Shown here: positions 1 through 8,282 of the stretch, piece by piece
Layout of the letters: every line of letters begins with the position of its first letter
Numbering within the stretch: position 1 is the first letter of the stretch
DNA from: an uncultured archaeon
GTDB lineage: Archaea; Nanobdellota; Nanobdellia; Pacearchaeales; GW2011-AR1
Assembly (NCBI GenBank): GCA_903831045.1
Contig: CAIKWG010000038.1
Location: 1 to 42,006, forward strand
Direction: 5' to 3'
DNA length: 42,006 bases
Notes under the pieces: generated by a model
Databases searched by the model: none
What the model was told of the DNA's origin: nothing
What the model saw: only the letters and a program-made list of their open reading frames with translations
Translations under genes and position numbers: made by a program

Positions 1-2142
1 GAAAAAGAAGAGATAGAAGAGCAGATTCAAAAGAGAAACAAAGAAATAGAAAAAATACAGAAAACAATTCTAACACAAAAGACAACAATTGAAAATTTAG
101 AAGAAAAAATTAAACAAATAAATTCAACTATTCAGCAGTCCACAGGTTTGGAACAAGAGAAGCTGAACAACGAAATTGCAAATCTAAGAGCAGATTTAGC
201 CGGATTAAAGGTTCGTCAGGATAACTATGAAAGAAAAATTAGTTCCATTCAAAAGCAAAAAGTAGATATGCAGAATTCAATAAGAGATACGGAGCTTTCA
301 GTAAAAGAATTGCAGAAAGATTCTCCAACAATCGAAAAGAATCAAAAACAATTGATAAGCAAAAAACAAGAATTAGAAAAATTAGAAGAGAAAAGAAAAA
401 AGTATTATACTACTAAATCTGAATTTAGAGCAATTAAGGACAGAATAAGTGATAAACAAACTATTCTCCAAAGCTATGTTAATGAATCAGAATTTTTAAT
501 AAAACAAATTCAATCTTTGGGTGCAGAACTCTTTGACAAAAAAACCGATGAAAAAAAAGTAGAAGAATTAAAACATTCACTTGCGGATAAAAGACAATTT
601 TTAGAGAATACTAACAAAAGAGAAATTGATTTAGAAAAATTAACCAATAGAAATGAGTTTGAAATCTCAGAACAAAATAAGCTAATAGAGAAAATATCCA
701 AAATGGATGTTTGCCCTGTATGTAAAAGTCATATTACTGATGATCATATTCATCACATTAGAGATGAGGTAATGCCCAAGATACAAGCCTTAAAATTGCA
801 AATTGAAAACTCGGATAAAGAATTAAATGATATTTATTCTAAAAAAAGTTTTCTGAAACAAACTATAGATTCCACAACAGAAGAAATTCAAAAGAGACAA
901 TCAGACCTTTCTAAGCTTTCAGCAATTGAAGATAAAAAAAATCAAATAAAAACTTTACAAGAAAAGATTCAAATTTCCAAGAGTGAGTTAGTGGAATTAG
1001 AAAAGATAAGAGCAGGGTTAGAATCAACCTTTGAAGAAAATTCAAACATTGAAGAAAAGTACGAATCTGCAAGAATAGAAGTTCAGGATATCTCTCTAAG
1101 AAGCAAGGAAAATTTAACTTCTGAAATATCCTTCAAACAAAGAGAATTAGAAAGAATAGAAGCTACAATAAAGCAATTAAATCAAGAGCAGAAAGATGCA
1201 GAAGAAGAATTAGTCTCAATCAAGAAGACTGTTGCTCAAAAAGAAACAATCCTGGATAAGAAAAGAAAAGATGAAGAAAAATTAGCAGAAAGATTTAAGG
1301 TATTAATTTCTGAAAGAGATAATACTCAATTAAAGATAAGAGAAACTGAAGGTCAATCTTCTAGAGACAAAAATGTAGTTTATAACATCGAACAAGGAAT
1401 AAATAATTTTAAGATTGATATTGCTAAGACAAATGCAGAAATAGAAAATTTAGAAACAGAAATACTAGAGTTTTCTAATGTGGAAATAATAAGAACTGCA
1501 AACAAACAAGGATTAACAGAGAGATTAACTAAAACCCAGGAATCTCTAATGAGACTTGGTTCAGTAAACATGAGGGCTCTTGAAACCTACGAATCTATTA
1601 AAGAAGAATATGATCGAGTAAGTGAGAAAGTCGAAATAATTTCAAAAGAAAAAGAAGGGATTATGAAGATTGTCCATGAAATTGATATAAAGAAAAGAAA
1701 AGCATTCCTCTCAACTCTTGAAGCATTGAATCTAATCTTTGGAAGAAACTTTATGCAAATTTCAACAAAGGGGGAAGTTTATCTAGACCTAGAAAATAAA
1801 AAGGATCCTTTTGAAGGAGGAGTTAATATAATTGTTAAGACTGGTCACGGAAAATATTTTGATGTTAAATCTCTTTCTGGAGGAGAGCAAACAATGGTAG
1901 CTCTCTCATTGATATTTGCAATTCAGGAGTTAAAACCCTACTGCTTCTATATACTAGATGAAATTGATGCAGCTCTAGATAAAAGAAATTCTGAGCGTTT
2001 GGCAGGTCTTCTAAAGAAGTATATGCAGAAAGGTCAATATTTGGTAATAACCCATAATGATGAGATTATAACCAATGCAACTAATCTGTTTGGAGTTTCA
2101 ATGCACGAAGGAATAAGTAAGATTGTTAGTCTGAAGGTTTAA
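1..2142 (+). CDS. smc: SMC-type ATPase with Rad50-like zinc hook, C-terminal part (5' end outside window)
   Basis: The reading frame is open from base 1, so the gene begins upstream; 713 codons are visible. About 235 residues of heptad-rich coiled coil lead to CPVC (bases 712-723) followed by KSHITDDH, which resembles the Rad50 zinc hook rather than the globular hinge of standard SMC proteins. A second coiled coil of some 300 residues follows. The head is SMC-like: LGSVNMRALETYE, the ABC signature SLSGGEQ (near base 1870), and Walker B ILDEIDAALD (near 1950), then a TH-loop motif VITHNDE. Rad50 heads instead have FSGGE and a different D-loop context. The family organises or repairs chromosomes as ATP-driven dimers. 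The last four bases overlap the convergent gene at 2139. The ATPase family is certain; the name smc is tentative because the hook is atypical. Confidence 0.9.
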   Translation, partial: EKEEIEEQIQKRNKEIEKIQKTILTQKTTIENLEEKIKQINSTIQQSTGLEQEKLNNEIANLRADLAGLKVRQDNYERKISSIQKQKVDMQNSIRDTELSVKELQKDSPTIEKNQKQLISKKQELEKLEEKRKKYYTTKSEFRAIKDRISDKQTILQSYVNESEFLIKQIQSLGAELFDKKTDEKKVEELKHSLADKRQFLENTNKREIDLEKLTNRNEFEISEQNKLIEKISKMDVCPVCKSHITDDHIHHIRDEVMPKIQALKLQIENSDKELNDIYSKKSFLKQTIDSTTEEIQKRQSDLSKLSAIEDKKNQIKTLQEKIQISKSELVELEKIRAGLESTFEENSNIEEKYESARIEVQDISLRSKENLTSEISFKQRELERIEATIKQLNQEQKDAEEELVSIKKTVAQKETILDKKRKDEEKLAERFKVLISERDNTQLKIRETEGQSSRDKNVVYNIEQGINNFKIDIAKTNAEIENLETEILEFSNVEIIRTANKQGLTERLTKTQESLMRLGSVNMRALETYESIKEEYDRVSEKVEIISKEKEGIMKIVHEIDIKKRKAFLSTLEALNLIFGRNFMQISTKGEVYLDLENKKDPFEGGVNIIVKTGHGKYFDVKSLSGGEQTMVALSLIFAIQELKPYCFYILDEIDAALDKRNSERLAGLLKKYMQKGQYLVITHNDEIITNATNLFGVSMHEGISKIVSLKV

Positions 2143-2492
2143 ATTTTTTTAGCAAGAGTTTTTCCTCTTTCTGTTTCATCAACAAATTCTGAGATATAAA
2201 ATTGTGGAAGAGTAGAACGTACAATTTCAGTTAATCTTTTTTTTGTATATTCATAGGCTTTTCTTTCTGCTTCTTCCGAAGAAAGAGCTATTGCTACTGG
2301 ATTAAACTGTCTATTAAAGTATGCATTAACACTTGGAGGACTTAAGATAACATATCCTCCATCAACTTTTTTTATTTCAGCAGATATAAAACATCCAGTC
2401 ATTCCCACACCTGCAGTATATCTAACTAGTCCTTCTAATTCCTCTTCCTCATAGGGCATTTGAGAAATATATCCTCTAACTTTGTTATCCAT
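2139..2492 (-). CDS. Small protein of unknown function (117 aa)
   Basis: I do not recognise this protein. It is soluble, with no signal peptide or membrane segment. The first half looks like beta strands (GGYVILSPPSV), the second half like helices (residues about 70-95), with an acidic VDETERGK near the end. The start is ATG at 2492, with a TATA-like element at 2511-2520 centred about 24 bases upstream, which fits a leaderless transcript. It converges on and overlaps the SMC gene by four bases. Confidence 0.7.
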   Translation of the reverse strand: MDNKVRGYISQMPYEEEELEGLVRYTAGVGMTGCFISAEIKKVDGGYVILSPPSVNAYFNRQFNPVAIALSSEEAERKAYEYTKKRLTEIVRSTLPQFYISEFVDETERGKTLAKKI

Positions 2493-2539
2493 TATATTCT
2501 AATTAAAATATTATTTATAAGCATTATTGCTTTGTATCC

Positions 2540-2890
2540 CTAATTTTCCCAGGTTCTTTCACCTTCAATGACCTTGGGATGGCCTTCAAGTTGAGTTTCA
2601 TCAATAATGTTCCCAACTCTCATTGCATTTTCTTCTAGAAACTGCTGTACGAGCTTTAATAGATGATTCTTGGCATCTTCATAGAGAGCCTTCTCTGTTT
2701 CTTCTAAATCTTTCTCTACTCTAAACGGCCTTTTTATTCTTGAATAAACATCCGTATGATGTGTTAGAACATATACTCCATTCACATAGTCATATTCGTT
2801 TACAACTGCTCCTGCAACACAATCAGGAATTACAACATATCCTCTCTTAGTTTTGCCAAAGCTAAACTTTTTTATGTGTATGTTCTGCAT
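2540..2890 (-). CDS. Small protein of unknown function (116 aa)
   Basis: Unrecognised soluble protein. It begins with beta-type sequence (KRGYVVIPDCVAG) and has a helical region around residues 65-95 ending in IIDETQ. The general layout resembles the neighbour at 2139, but I cannot show homology. An ATG nine bases further upstream (2899) is in frame; I prefer 2890 because the TATA-like element at 2915-2924 is about 29 bases away and would place the transcript start at or next to it. Confidence 0.7.
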   Translation of the reverse strand: MQNIHIKKFSFGKTKRGYVVIPDCVAGAVVNEYDYVNGVYVLTHHTDVYSRIKRPFRVEKDLEETEKALYEDAKNHLLKLVQQFLEENAMRVGNIIDETQLEGHPKVIEGERTWEN

Positions 2891-2940
2891 ATAGAACAAT
2901 CTACAGCGAGTCTATTTATAAAAATAATTGTCCTATAGAA

Positions 2941-3144
2941 TTAAGGTTTCTTTTCAAAGGTTATTTCACCAGTATCAAGGTTTATTGTCTCAGTCCCCAA
3001 TATTTTATAATCTACTCCTTCAACAAGATTTTCAATCTGTGAGGGTTCACGAGAAGGATAATAATCTGTTTCTCTTTCTGTGCCATGATATGCATCATAT
3101 CCTATTAACCTCTCAAGTTTTCTAGAATCTGAATATACACTCAT
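2941..3144 (-). CDS. Small protein of unknown function (67 aa)
   Basis: Short, charged, tyrosine-rich protein with no recognisable domain. Support for coding comes from the ATG at 3144 lying about 26 bases from a TATA-like element (3160-3176), the same spacing as its neighbours, and from continuing the same-strand series of small genes. An overlapping plus-strand frame at 2928-3125 lacks such a promoter. Confidence 0.55.
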   Translation of the reverse strand: MSVYSDSRKLERLIGYDAYHGTERETDYYPSREPSQIENLVEGVDYKILGTETINLDTGEITFEKKP

Positions 3145-3220
3145 AGATGTTAAAATAATTTTTAGTTTAAAAATTGTTCTAAAAAAATAAAGGGGTTGAT
3201 TTGGGTCCCCCGCCCCTCTT

Positions 3221-3246
3221 TCATTAAAAAATAAAAATAAAAAAAT
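3221..3246 (-). terminator. Oligo-T terminator of the surface protein gene
   Basis: Read on the minus strand, the bases just after the surface protein stop form several T tracts broken by single A residues. This is the usual archaeal termination signal. A G/C-rich element at 3191-3217 (AGGGG...CCCCT) lies beyond it and could form a weak hairpin. Confidence 0.65.
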
Positions 3247-3257
3247 TAAATGTTACT

Positions 3258-4472
3258 TTAGTAGTAACTTTCGCCGAAGTCTTCTGTTTTTTGAGGTTTC
3301 TTACCAAGCAATACAACTAGTACTACTAATAGTACTAAGAAAATAATTGCTAGGATTACTGTCAATACAACAGTCGCATTCAAAGTTTTACCTTCAACGT
3401 TAAGTTCAAGGTTTGCTGTACTAACTTGGTTTTCACCAGTTAGAACATTAACTAAGAAATTGTATTTTCCTTCTTTAGCTGCTTCTGCAGAGATTGTTAC
3501 TTCCACGCTTGAACCAGCAGGAACAGCAACAACAGTCTTGTCGGCAGTTATAGTAAGGTCTTTTGAAGCTTCTGGTATAATTGTGTAAACTCTTACATTA
3601 TTTGTAGGATTTACAAGTAAAATCTTATACTCAGCAGCCTTTCCTTCAGCAACTGTCTTTTGAGCAGATGTAACAATTACATTGCTTGCATAGTCATTCT
3701 TCACAACAAATTGCTTAGTCTGAGTTGTTTTAGTATCATCGTTGTACACTATAACATCTATAGAATAAGCTCCAGCTTTAACTTCGTAAGGAACTTTCAA
3801 GTATAGTCTTCCAGCAACTGTGTCTTCTTTATCACAATCATCAGTACAGTTTTCAATCTTAACCAAGTCTCCAAACCATGTTGGACCTTGAGAAAGACCT
3901 AATTCTGTAGATCTAACTGTAACATAAAGATCATCTAAGTTGTTGTAACCCATGTTCTTCAGAACAATATCAACTGATAATGTTTCACCAGCAGATATGT
4001 AACTTGGAACAGTGATTGACTTAACTACTGCGTTATATGAAGGTCTTTGAACCCTTAAAGTAATATCGTTAAGAACAGTTTTGTACTCTTTACCGTCAAG
4101 TTCAATGCTAAGAATCAAATCATCAGAAATTGAATCTTTAAGTTCGAAAGGAACTTTTAGAGTCAAAGTTTGTCTGTATGCTTTTCCTGCTTCAACATCG
4201 AAAACTTCAGTTTGAGAACTTGTCTTAAGTTTTTCACCATCAAGTTCAGCATCAATAGTAACATCAGTATCGCTTACGTTGGCAGTGAAATAAACTTTAA
4301 CAGTTATGTCTTCGCCAGCAACAACACTTACGTAATTACTGTATGCATCTAAACCTTCTACTGTAACAGCATAGTCATTAGTAATTTGAGTTGCACTTAC
4401 ATTTACTGTGGCAACTAAAGCTAATGCGAAAAATACTGCGCAGAAAGAAACCAATAGGTTTTTAGTTTTCAT
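3258..4472 (-). CDS. Secreted, C-terminally membrane-anchored surface protein
   Basis: 404 residues. Residues 1-27 form a Sec signal peptide (KTKNLLV, a hydrophobic core, VSA). The body is beta-rich with repeated Ig-like or CARDB-like segments; SAGETLSVDIVLKNMG around residue 162 is typical of such domains. Two nearby cysteines in CTDDC may form a disulfide. A membrane helix of about 25 residues near position 370 is followed by a short GKKPQK tail inside the cell. The predicted topology is a large extracellular domain held by one C-terminal anchor, so it may be a cell-surface or S-layer-associated protein; ligand unknown. It has its own promoter, a leader with a perfect hairpin (4500-4518), an A/C-rich stretch before ATG, and an oligo-T terminator, all of which fit a well-expressed single gene. 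Confidence 0.85.
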   Translation of the reverse strand: MKTKNLLVSFCAVFFALALVATVNVSATQITNDYAVTVEGLDAYSNYVSVVAGEDITVKVYFTANVSDTDVTIDAELDGEKLKTSSQTEVFDVEAGKAYRQTLTLKVPFELKDSISDDLILSIELDGKEYKTVLNDITLRVQRPSYNAVVKSITVPSYISAGETLSVDIVLKNMGYNNLDDLYVTVRSTELGLSQGPTWFGDLVKIENCTDDCDKEDTVAGRLYLKVPYEVKAGAYSIDVIVYNDDTKTTQTKQFVVKNDYASNVIVTSAQKTVAEGKAAEYKILLVNPTNNVRVYTIIPEASKDLTITADKTVVAVPAGSSVEVTISAEAAKEGKYNFLVNVLTGENQVSTANLELNVEGKTLNATVVLTVILAIIFLVLLVVLVVLLGKKPQKTEDFGESYY

Positions 4473-4499
4473 CTTTTGTTTTTTGTTTTATTTAATTCC

Positions 4500-4518
4500 C
4501 AGAAAACATTGTTTTCTG
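4500..4518 (-). promoter_or_regulatory. Perfect inverted repeat in the leader of the surface protein gene
   Basis: CAGAAAAC-ATT-GTTTTCTG, two 8-base arms around three bases. The TATA element GTTTATAAAC at 4541-4550 predicts transcription starting near 4519, so the repeat would be the first structure in the mRNA. Between it and the ATG lies an unstructured A-rich, G-poor stretch. It could be an mRNA-stabilising 5' hairpin or a DNA operator. Confidence 0.6.
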
Positions 4519-4540
4519 TAAAATAACATCATTATTATCG

Positions 4541-4550
4541 TTTATAAACT
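4541..4550 (-). promoter_or_regulatory. TATA box of the surface protein gene
   Basis: GTTTATAAAC lies about 73 bases before the ATG at 4472, unlike the roughly 26 bases seen for most genes here, so a leader of about 45 bases is expected. Confidence 0.6.
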
Positions 4551-4606
4551 TTGTCATTATACAGTTACACCGCATTTACTTCATGTCTGAACATAAAGTG
4601 AAAGAA

Positions 4607-5392
4607 CTATTTTTTGGCTAATTTCTCGTATATTTTGAGGCCTTCAGCAGCATCTCTAATCATGTCAGGAGATTCGTTTACAATAAAAATCTTCTTATCC
4701 TTTGGTAAGGATTCAATGAGCTCTTTCCAATCAGATGTAGGAGTCTTTAGGTGATTTCTTTCCCCTTTATCTCCATACTCAATACCTGAGAAGTGGATGT
4801 GAAATTCCTCTAGACTTTTGAATAATCTAATTGTCTCTTCAAATCTATAATCTCCATGACTCCTTGCAAGGATGTGTGCAAAATCAATACATGCGTGGCA
4901 TCCAGTGTCTCTAACCAATTGTGCTATTTCTTCAATACTCCCAAAAACATTTATTTTTCCCATTGTTTCTGGAGCTAGTTTAGGAGTATATTTTTTTTCT
5001 TTTCTAATCTTTTCCAATTCAATAATTTCTTCTTTTATTTTTTCATAGGTTTTTTCTTTAGAATCTTTACCATAAAATCCAGCGTGGAAAACAACGTACT
5101 TGGCTCCAAGGTAAGTTCCAATTTCTAAGCATTTCAATATTCTCTGTTTACTTGCTTCTATCTTGGGCTTTTCAGCTGAGTTCAAATTAATATAATATGG
5201 AGCATGAATTGATAATTGAATACCTAACTTTTTAGCGACGTCACCTATTTTCTTTGCATCCTGTTCCTTTATGTAAACACTATAAGTGAATGCAATTTCA
5301 CATGCACCAAAACCCAGCTTGTGAAAATGTTCAAGATTGGATATCGCTTCATCAACAGGTCCCAATGATGCTGGTCCAAATTTAATTGTCAT
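4607..5392 (-). CDS. nfo: Endonuclease IV family AP endonuclease
   Basis: 261-residue TIM-barrel protein of the AP endonuclease 2 family, which cuts DNA 5' of abasic sites using a metal cluster in base-excision repair. Metal ligands visible in order: H63 in SIHAPY, H103 in VVFHAGF, E142 in APETMG, D170 and H173 in CIDFAH, H200 in FHIHFSG, H214 in ERNH and E240 in VNES. In the bacterial enzymes the aspartate of a DRH motif precedes the seventh ligand; here the region reads GERNH, so a glutamate may substitute. The start ATG at 5392 has a TATA-like element at 5416-5427. Other TIM-barrel isomerases share the fold, but the conserved ligand set favours a nuclease. Confidence 0.85.
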   Translation of the reverse strand: MTIKFGPASLGPVDEAISNLEHFHKLGFGACEIAFTYSVYIKEQDAKKIGDVAKKLGIQLSIHAPYYINLNSAEKPKIEASKQRILKCLEIGTYLGAKYVVFHAGFYGKDSKEKTYEKIKEEIIELEKIRKEKKYTPKLAPETMGKINVFGSIEEIAQLVRDTGCHACIDFAHILARSHGDYRFEETIRLFKSLEEFHIHFSGIEYGDKGERNHLKTPTSDWKELIESLPKDKKIFIVNESPDMIRDAAEGLKIYEKLAKK

Positions 5393-5422
5393 AAATATTA
5401 GAATAAAGAAGGTTTGATAAAT

Positions 5423-5725
5423 TTATCTTTTTGAAGTTATATCTAGTAATCTTCCAATTTGTTTTAAAACAAGTCTGTCTAAAGAAAGATGACCTTGTTC
5501 ATTGTTCTCTGGAATTTCTTTGTAAGAATCAAGAATCTTTTCAATTGTTACATATTCGGAACTAATCTTTGAATTCAAAAATAAGCTGATTATTCTTTCA
5601 TTTTTAAGCTCACTAATAATATTAACACAATTCTCATTTAGTTGTTCTAGTACAATTCCATACAGGGTTCTTTTGAATCCTATTTCTTCTTTGTATTTTA
5701 TTATTGTGCCAGGAGAGTATTGCAT
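5423..5725 (-). CDS. Small protein of unknown function (100 aa)
   Basis: Unrecognised. The N-terminal half (SPGTIIKYKEE, LYGIVLEQL) suggests a small beta-barrel, and the C-terminal half is helical (LSLDRLVLKQIGRLLDI). The ATG at 5725 lies about 23 bases from a TATA-like element (5741-5752). Its 3' end overlaps the promoter of the nfo gene, showing how densely the genes are packed. Confidence 0.7.
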   Translation of the reverse strand: MQYSPGTIIKYKEEIGFKRTLYGIVLEQLNENCVNIISELKNERIISLFLNSKISSEYVTIEKILDSYKEIPENNEQGHLSLDRLVLKQIGRLLDITSKR

Positions 5726-5797
5726 TACAATCTAAGAAATGTATAGTATAATTAATTTTCTCTAATAACAGGATTAAATTTAATTAAAAAAGAATTC

Positions 5798-6112
5798 TTA
5801 TTGAATGTTGTAACTTTCATAATTTTCTAAAAGGAATTTTTCTATACGATCAAAATCTGTACTACCAGAGGCATATTCTGCTTCTAGATAAGATCTACTT
5901 TCGGGTTCTGGGGAATGGCATACTTTTTCAATATTACACCAAAACGTAAGACTGTTTTCTAAGGATTTTGGCTTGAAATGAGGCAAGATTATTTGATCTC
6001 CCGGGGAGATGGGATTTGTAAATACTAAATCCTCAATATAAATTTGTTTTTCAATTAATCCCTTATAAATAGGATTACGCATTGTCAATCGTATATCATA
6101 GTGAAAAGCCAT
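5798..6112 (-). CDS. Small protein of unknown function (104 aa)
   Basis: Unrecognised soluble protein with mostly beta-type sequence and an acidic C-terminal helix. The ATG at 6112 has a strong TATA-like element (6133-6142) about 26 bases upstream. No signal peptide or membrane helix. Confidence 0.7.
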   Translation of the reverse strand: MAFHYDIRLTMRNPIYKGLIEKQIYIEDLVFTNPISPGDQIILPHFKPKSLENSLTFWCNIEKVCHSPEPESRSYLEAEYASGSTDFDRIEKFLLENYESYNIQ

Positions 6113-6187
6113 AACTAATTTGTATTAATATTAATTTATAAGGTTTATCGTTCTAAGAGGATATATTCCTTAAGGAGAAACTTGATT

Positions 6188-6463
6188 TTACCCAAACAGC
6201 TTTCCAAAGAAAGACTTCTTTTTAGGAGGTTCAGCGATAACTTCTACCTTTTGAGTATTTCTTGCCTGTTCAGCCATTCTTGCAGCTTCAACTTCTTTTC
6301 GTGCTCTAGATTTCCTCTGAACTTCTTCATAGGCTACATTAACCATAGATTTCAAATATCCTTGTGTAAGAAGTGTTTGATAGACATCCTCAATAGTCAT
6401 TCCTCTTGCTAAGCAATTTTCTATATAATTCACCATCTCTTTTTTACTTTCTATGTCTCTCAT
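6188..6463 (-). CDS. Small helical protein with amphipathic tail, unknown function (91 aa)
   Basis: Almost entirely helical and charged. Residues about 10-50 resemble a short helix-turn-helix bundle (MTIEDVYQTLLTQGYL). A proline-bearing linker leads to the C-terminus KKKSFFGKLFG, a basic-aromatic segment that could insert at a membrane surface. The ATG at 6463 has the TATA element TATATAAATA (6485-6494) 26 bases upstream. Function unknown. Confidence 0.7.
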   Translation of the reverse strand: MRDIESKKEMVNYIENCLARGMTIEDVYQTLLTQGYLKSMVNVAYEEVQRKSRARKEVEAARMAEQARNTQKVEVIAEPPKKKSFFGKLFG

Positions 6464-6510
6464 GAAAGAAATATAATTGTGGGGTATATAAATATTATTG
6501 TTATAAAAAA

Positions 6511-6552
6511 GTAAAAAGAATAAAAAAAAGAAAAAGCCCTAAAAAAGGGCTT
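6511..6552 (-). terminator. Hairpin plus T-tract terminator of dnaG
   Basis: AAGCCCT-AAAAA-AGGGCTT (6534-6552) is a perfect 7-bp stem just after the dnaG stop, followed on the minus strand by T-rich sequence. It looks like a bacterial intrinsic terminator; in archaea the T tract alone usually suffices. Confidence 0.7.
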
Positions 6553-6555
6553 AAT

Positions 6556-7785
6556 TTACAAACTTAATAATTTGATTTTTGTATCAGTTGTCTTGAAGTT
6601 GTTCGCAACAATTGTTTGAACACCAACAGCCTCAGCTGCATCTAAGATTGAACCTGTTACAGCCCCATCCATTACAATTACAACTGTGTCTGGTGATCTT
6701 TCAAGACTTCTGCTTAAAGCTTTTGAAGAAACAGTTTTGATTTCTTCTAGTCTGGAATTTAAAAGAACTGCCTTTTCTGAATCCTTAAGTTCATGAGAAA
6801 GTTTTTTTAATTTTTCTTTTTCATTTGCTCCTATTTCCAGCTGAGCTTTCTCAGCCTGTTTAGGAACTTCTCTTGATTCATTTCTATAGTCTCTAGAATT
6901 ATTTCTATAATCCTTAGGTCCAGAGTTATAAGATCTTTGTTCAAAGTTTCTTCTTTGTCCATTAAAATTATCATTTGCGAAAAATTCTTTTGGAGTAACT
7001 CTCTTTCTAAGATTCATTAAAATTTCTTTGCTTGGAAGTTCTTCAACTTCTTTTCCATCCGGTGCCATTGCGATATAATTAATGTCTGCATTTTCACAAA
7101 CATTTTGAGCGATTAATCTTCCACCCCTATCTCCATCTACAAATAATGTAACAATTTTGTTTTTGCTCAATTCTTTAATTTCATCTGGCATCTTTGTTCC
7201 GTTCATTCCAATAACATTGTTAACACCAGCTCTAACCAGGTTAACAACATCAGCACGACCTTCCACTACAATAAGTTCTTCTCCAGAAATGTCTCCACAT
7301 GCAAGCTTACTAGTTCCATACTCTTTAACCCCTGCAATCTTTGCAGAGTCTTTGATTTCGTTTGAAATCTCTCTTGAGTCTGTTGAGCCTTGAATTTCCT
7401 GCATAAGCTTTTTAGCTCTGTCAAGAATATAGTCTCTCTTGCTTCCTCTCACATCTTCGATTTTAGTAATCTCGATTTGAGCATCACAAGGTCCTACTCT
7501 TTCAATAGTCTCAATAGCAGCTGCTATTAAAGTGGTCTCGGACTGGTCTAAAGCAGTAGGTATGTGAATAACTCCAACAGTTCGTCTGTCTTGTTTTTCA
7601 ATTTCTACTTCAATTCTACCAATCTTTCCTTCTTTCTGAAGCTCCCTCATTTCAAGGTCTGCTCCTAGCAATCCTTCTGTTTGTCCAAATAAAGCTCCAA
7701 TCACATCAGGTTTTTCTAAACTACCTTCTGCTGTGATATTTGCATGTATCATATATTTGATTGATACTGGACTAACTTTTGCCAT
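6556..7785 (-). CDS. dnaG: Archaeal DnaG-like primase (Toprim)
   Basis: 409 residues, the normal length for archaeal DnaG. The N-terminal domain starts SPVSIKYMIHANITAEG. The Toprim domain has its catalytic glutamate in VVEGRADV (E175) and the acidic pair in FVDGDRGG (D217, D219). A low-complexity Asn/Arg/Tyr-rich linker (about 270-305) leads to a conserved C-terminal domain. In archaea this protein makes short primers in vitro and also binds the RNA exosome through its ends; which role dominates here cannot be read from sequence. It has a long leader (see 7786-7970) and an obvious terminator, so it is probably transcribed alone. Confidence 0.93.
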   Translation of the reverse strand: MAKVSPVSIKYMIHANITAEGSLEKPDVIGALFGQTEGLLGADLEMRELQKEGKIGRIEVEIEKQDRRTVGVIHIPTALDQSETTLIAAAIETIERVGPCDAQIEITKIEDVRGSKRDYILDRAKKLMQEIQGSTDSREISNEIKDSAKIAGVKEYGTSKLACGDISGEELIVVEGRADVVNLVRAGVNNVIGMNGTKMPDEIKELSKNKIVTLFVDGDRGGRLIAQNVCENADINYIAMAPDGKEVEELPSKEILMNLRKRVTPKEFFANDNFNGQRRNFEQRSYNSGPKDYRNNSRDYRNESREVPKQAEKAQLEIGANEKEKLKKLSHELKDSEKAVLLNSRLEEIKTVSSKALSRSLERSPDTVVIVMDGAVTGSILDAAEAVGVQTIVANNFKTTDTKIKLLSL

Positions 7786-7970
7786 TTTTTTTGTTTTGTT
7801 TCCGTTTTAATTTTTTGAAATCTAGGATTTCATTTAGAAAAATACTTTTGAACTAATTCACGAGTCCAACCCGATAAAATGAGTGTGATGATGAATGATA
7901 ATTTGAACGTATCTTTCTAATGTCTAAGAAAGTTGATTTGGGTTTTTAAAGGTTTTGGGAAGAAAAGGCA
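7786..7970 (-). promoter_or_regulatory. Long upstream region of dnaG with two inverted repeats
   Basis: This 185-base gap is the largest between protein genes here. It holds a TATA-like CTTTAAAAAC (about 7943-7952), a stem CTTTCT/AGAAAG with an 8-base loop (7913-7932), and GAAATC-TAG-GATTTC (7817-7831). An A/C-rich, G-poor stretch then leads into the dnaG ATG. It could be a structured leader or contain a small RNA. I saw no C/D-box pair and no convincing small reading frame. Confidence 0.4.
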
Positions 7971-8243
7971 TTATCCTAGCTTGGGTAAGGGTAAATCAAG
8001 CGGTAAATCTACTGCATAAGCGCATGGAATCTGCTTAAGTTCAGAAGCAGAGCAATATTGTCCATGTCCGCCACAGTTATACTTGCACTCTGAAACATCA
8101 GTAGAAATTATATCGCTTCCAGGACGTTTGTATACATTGATTATAACTTTTATAGCTGGGCTAAAAACCTTATTTCCATCCTCATCTCTTCCTCTGCATT
8201 CAATGGGAAAGCCCTTTTCAACATAATCATCAATTCCAGTCAT
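7971..8243 (-). CDS. Small Cys-containing protein of unknown function (90 aa)
   Basis: Unrecognised. After a beta-like N-terminal half it has the cluster CKYNCGGHGQYCSAS followed by another Cys, which may bind a metal or form disulfides. A proline/leucine-rich end (LPLDLPLPKLG) follows. No signal peptide, so the cysteines are more likely metal ligands. The ATG at 8243 has TATA sequence (centre near 8269) 26 bases upstream. Confidence 0.65.
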   Translation of the reverse strand: MTGIDDYVEKGFPIECRGRDEDGNKVFSPAIKVIINVYKRPGSDIISTDVSECKYNCGGHGQYCSASELKQIPCAYAVDLPLDLPLPKLG

Positions 8244-8282
8244 AGTTTTTCAAGAATTATTGAGTTTATAAAATTTTATATC

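Noticed and set aside
510-701. Minus-strand frame inside the SMC gene
   Set aside because: It lies opposite an obvious coiled-coil coding sequence, has no promoter at the usual spacing and looks like a mirror of it.
2139-2890. Genes at 2139 and 2540 as a duplicated pair
   Set aside because: They share size and a similar order of strands and helices, but I could not align them convincingly.
3191-3217. G/C-rich hairpin as a rho-independent terminator of the surface gene
   Set aside because: On the transcribed strand the T tracts come before the hairpin, so the T tracts themselves are the better terminator.
7786-7970. C/D-box guide RNA upstream of dnaG
   Set aside because: A C-box-like TGATGA is present on the plus strand, but no matching CTGA D box follows.
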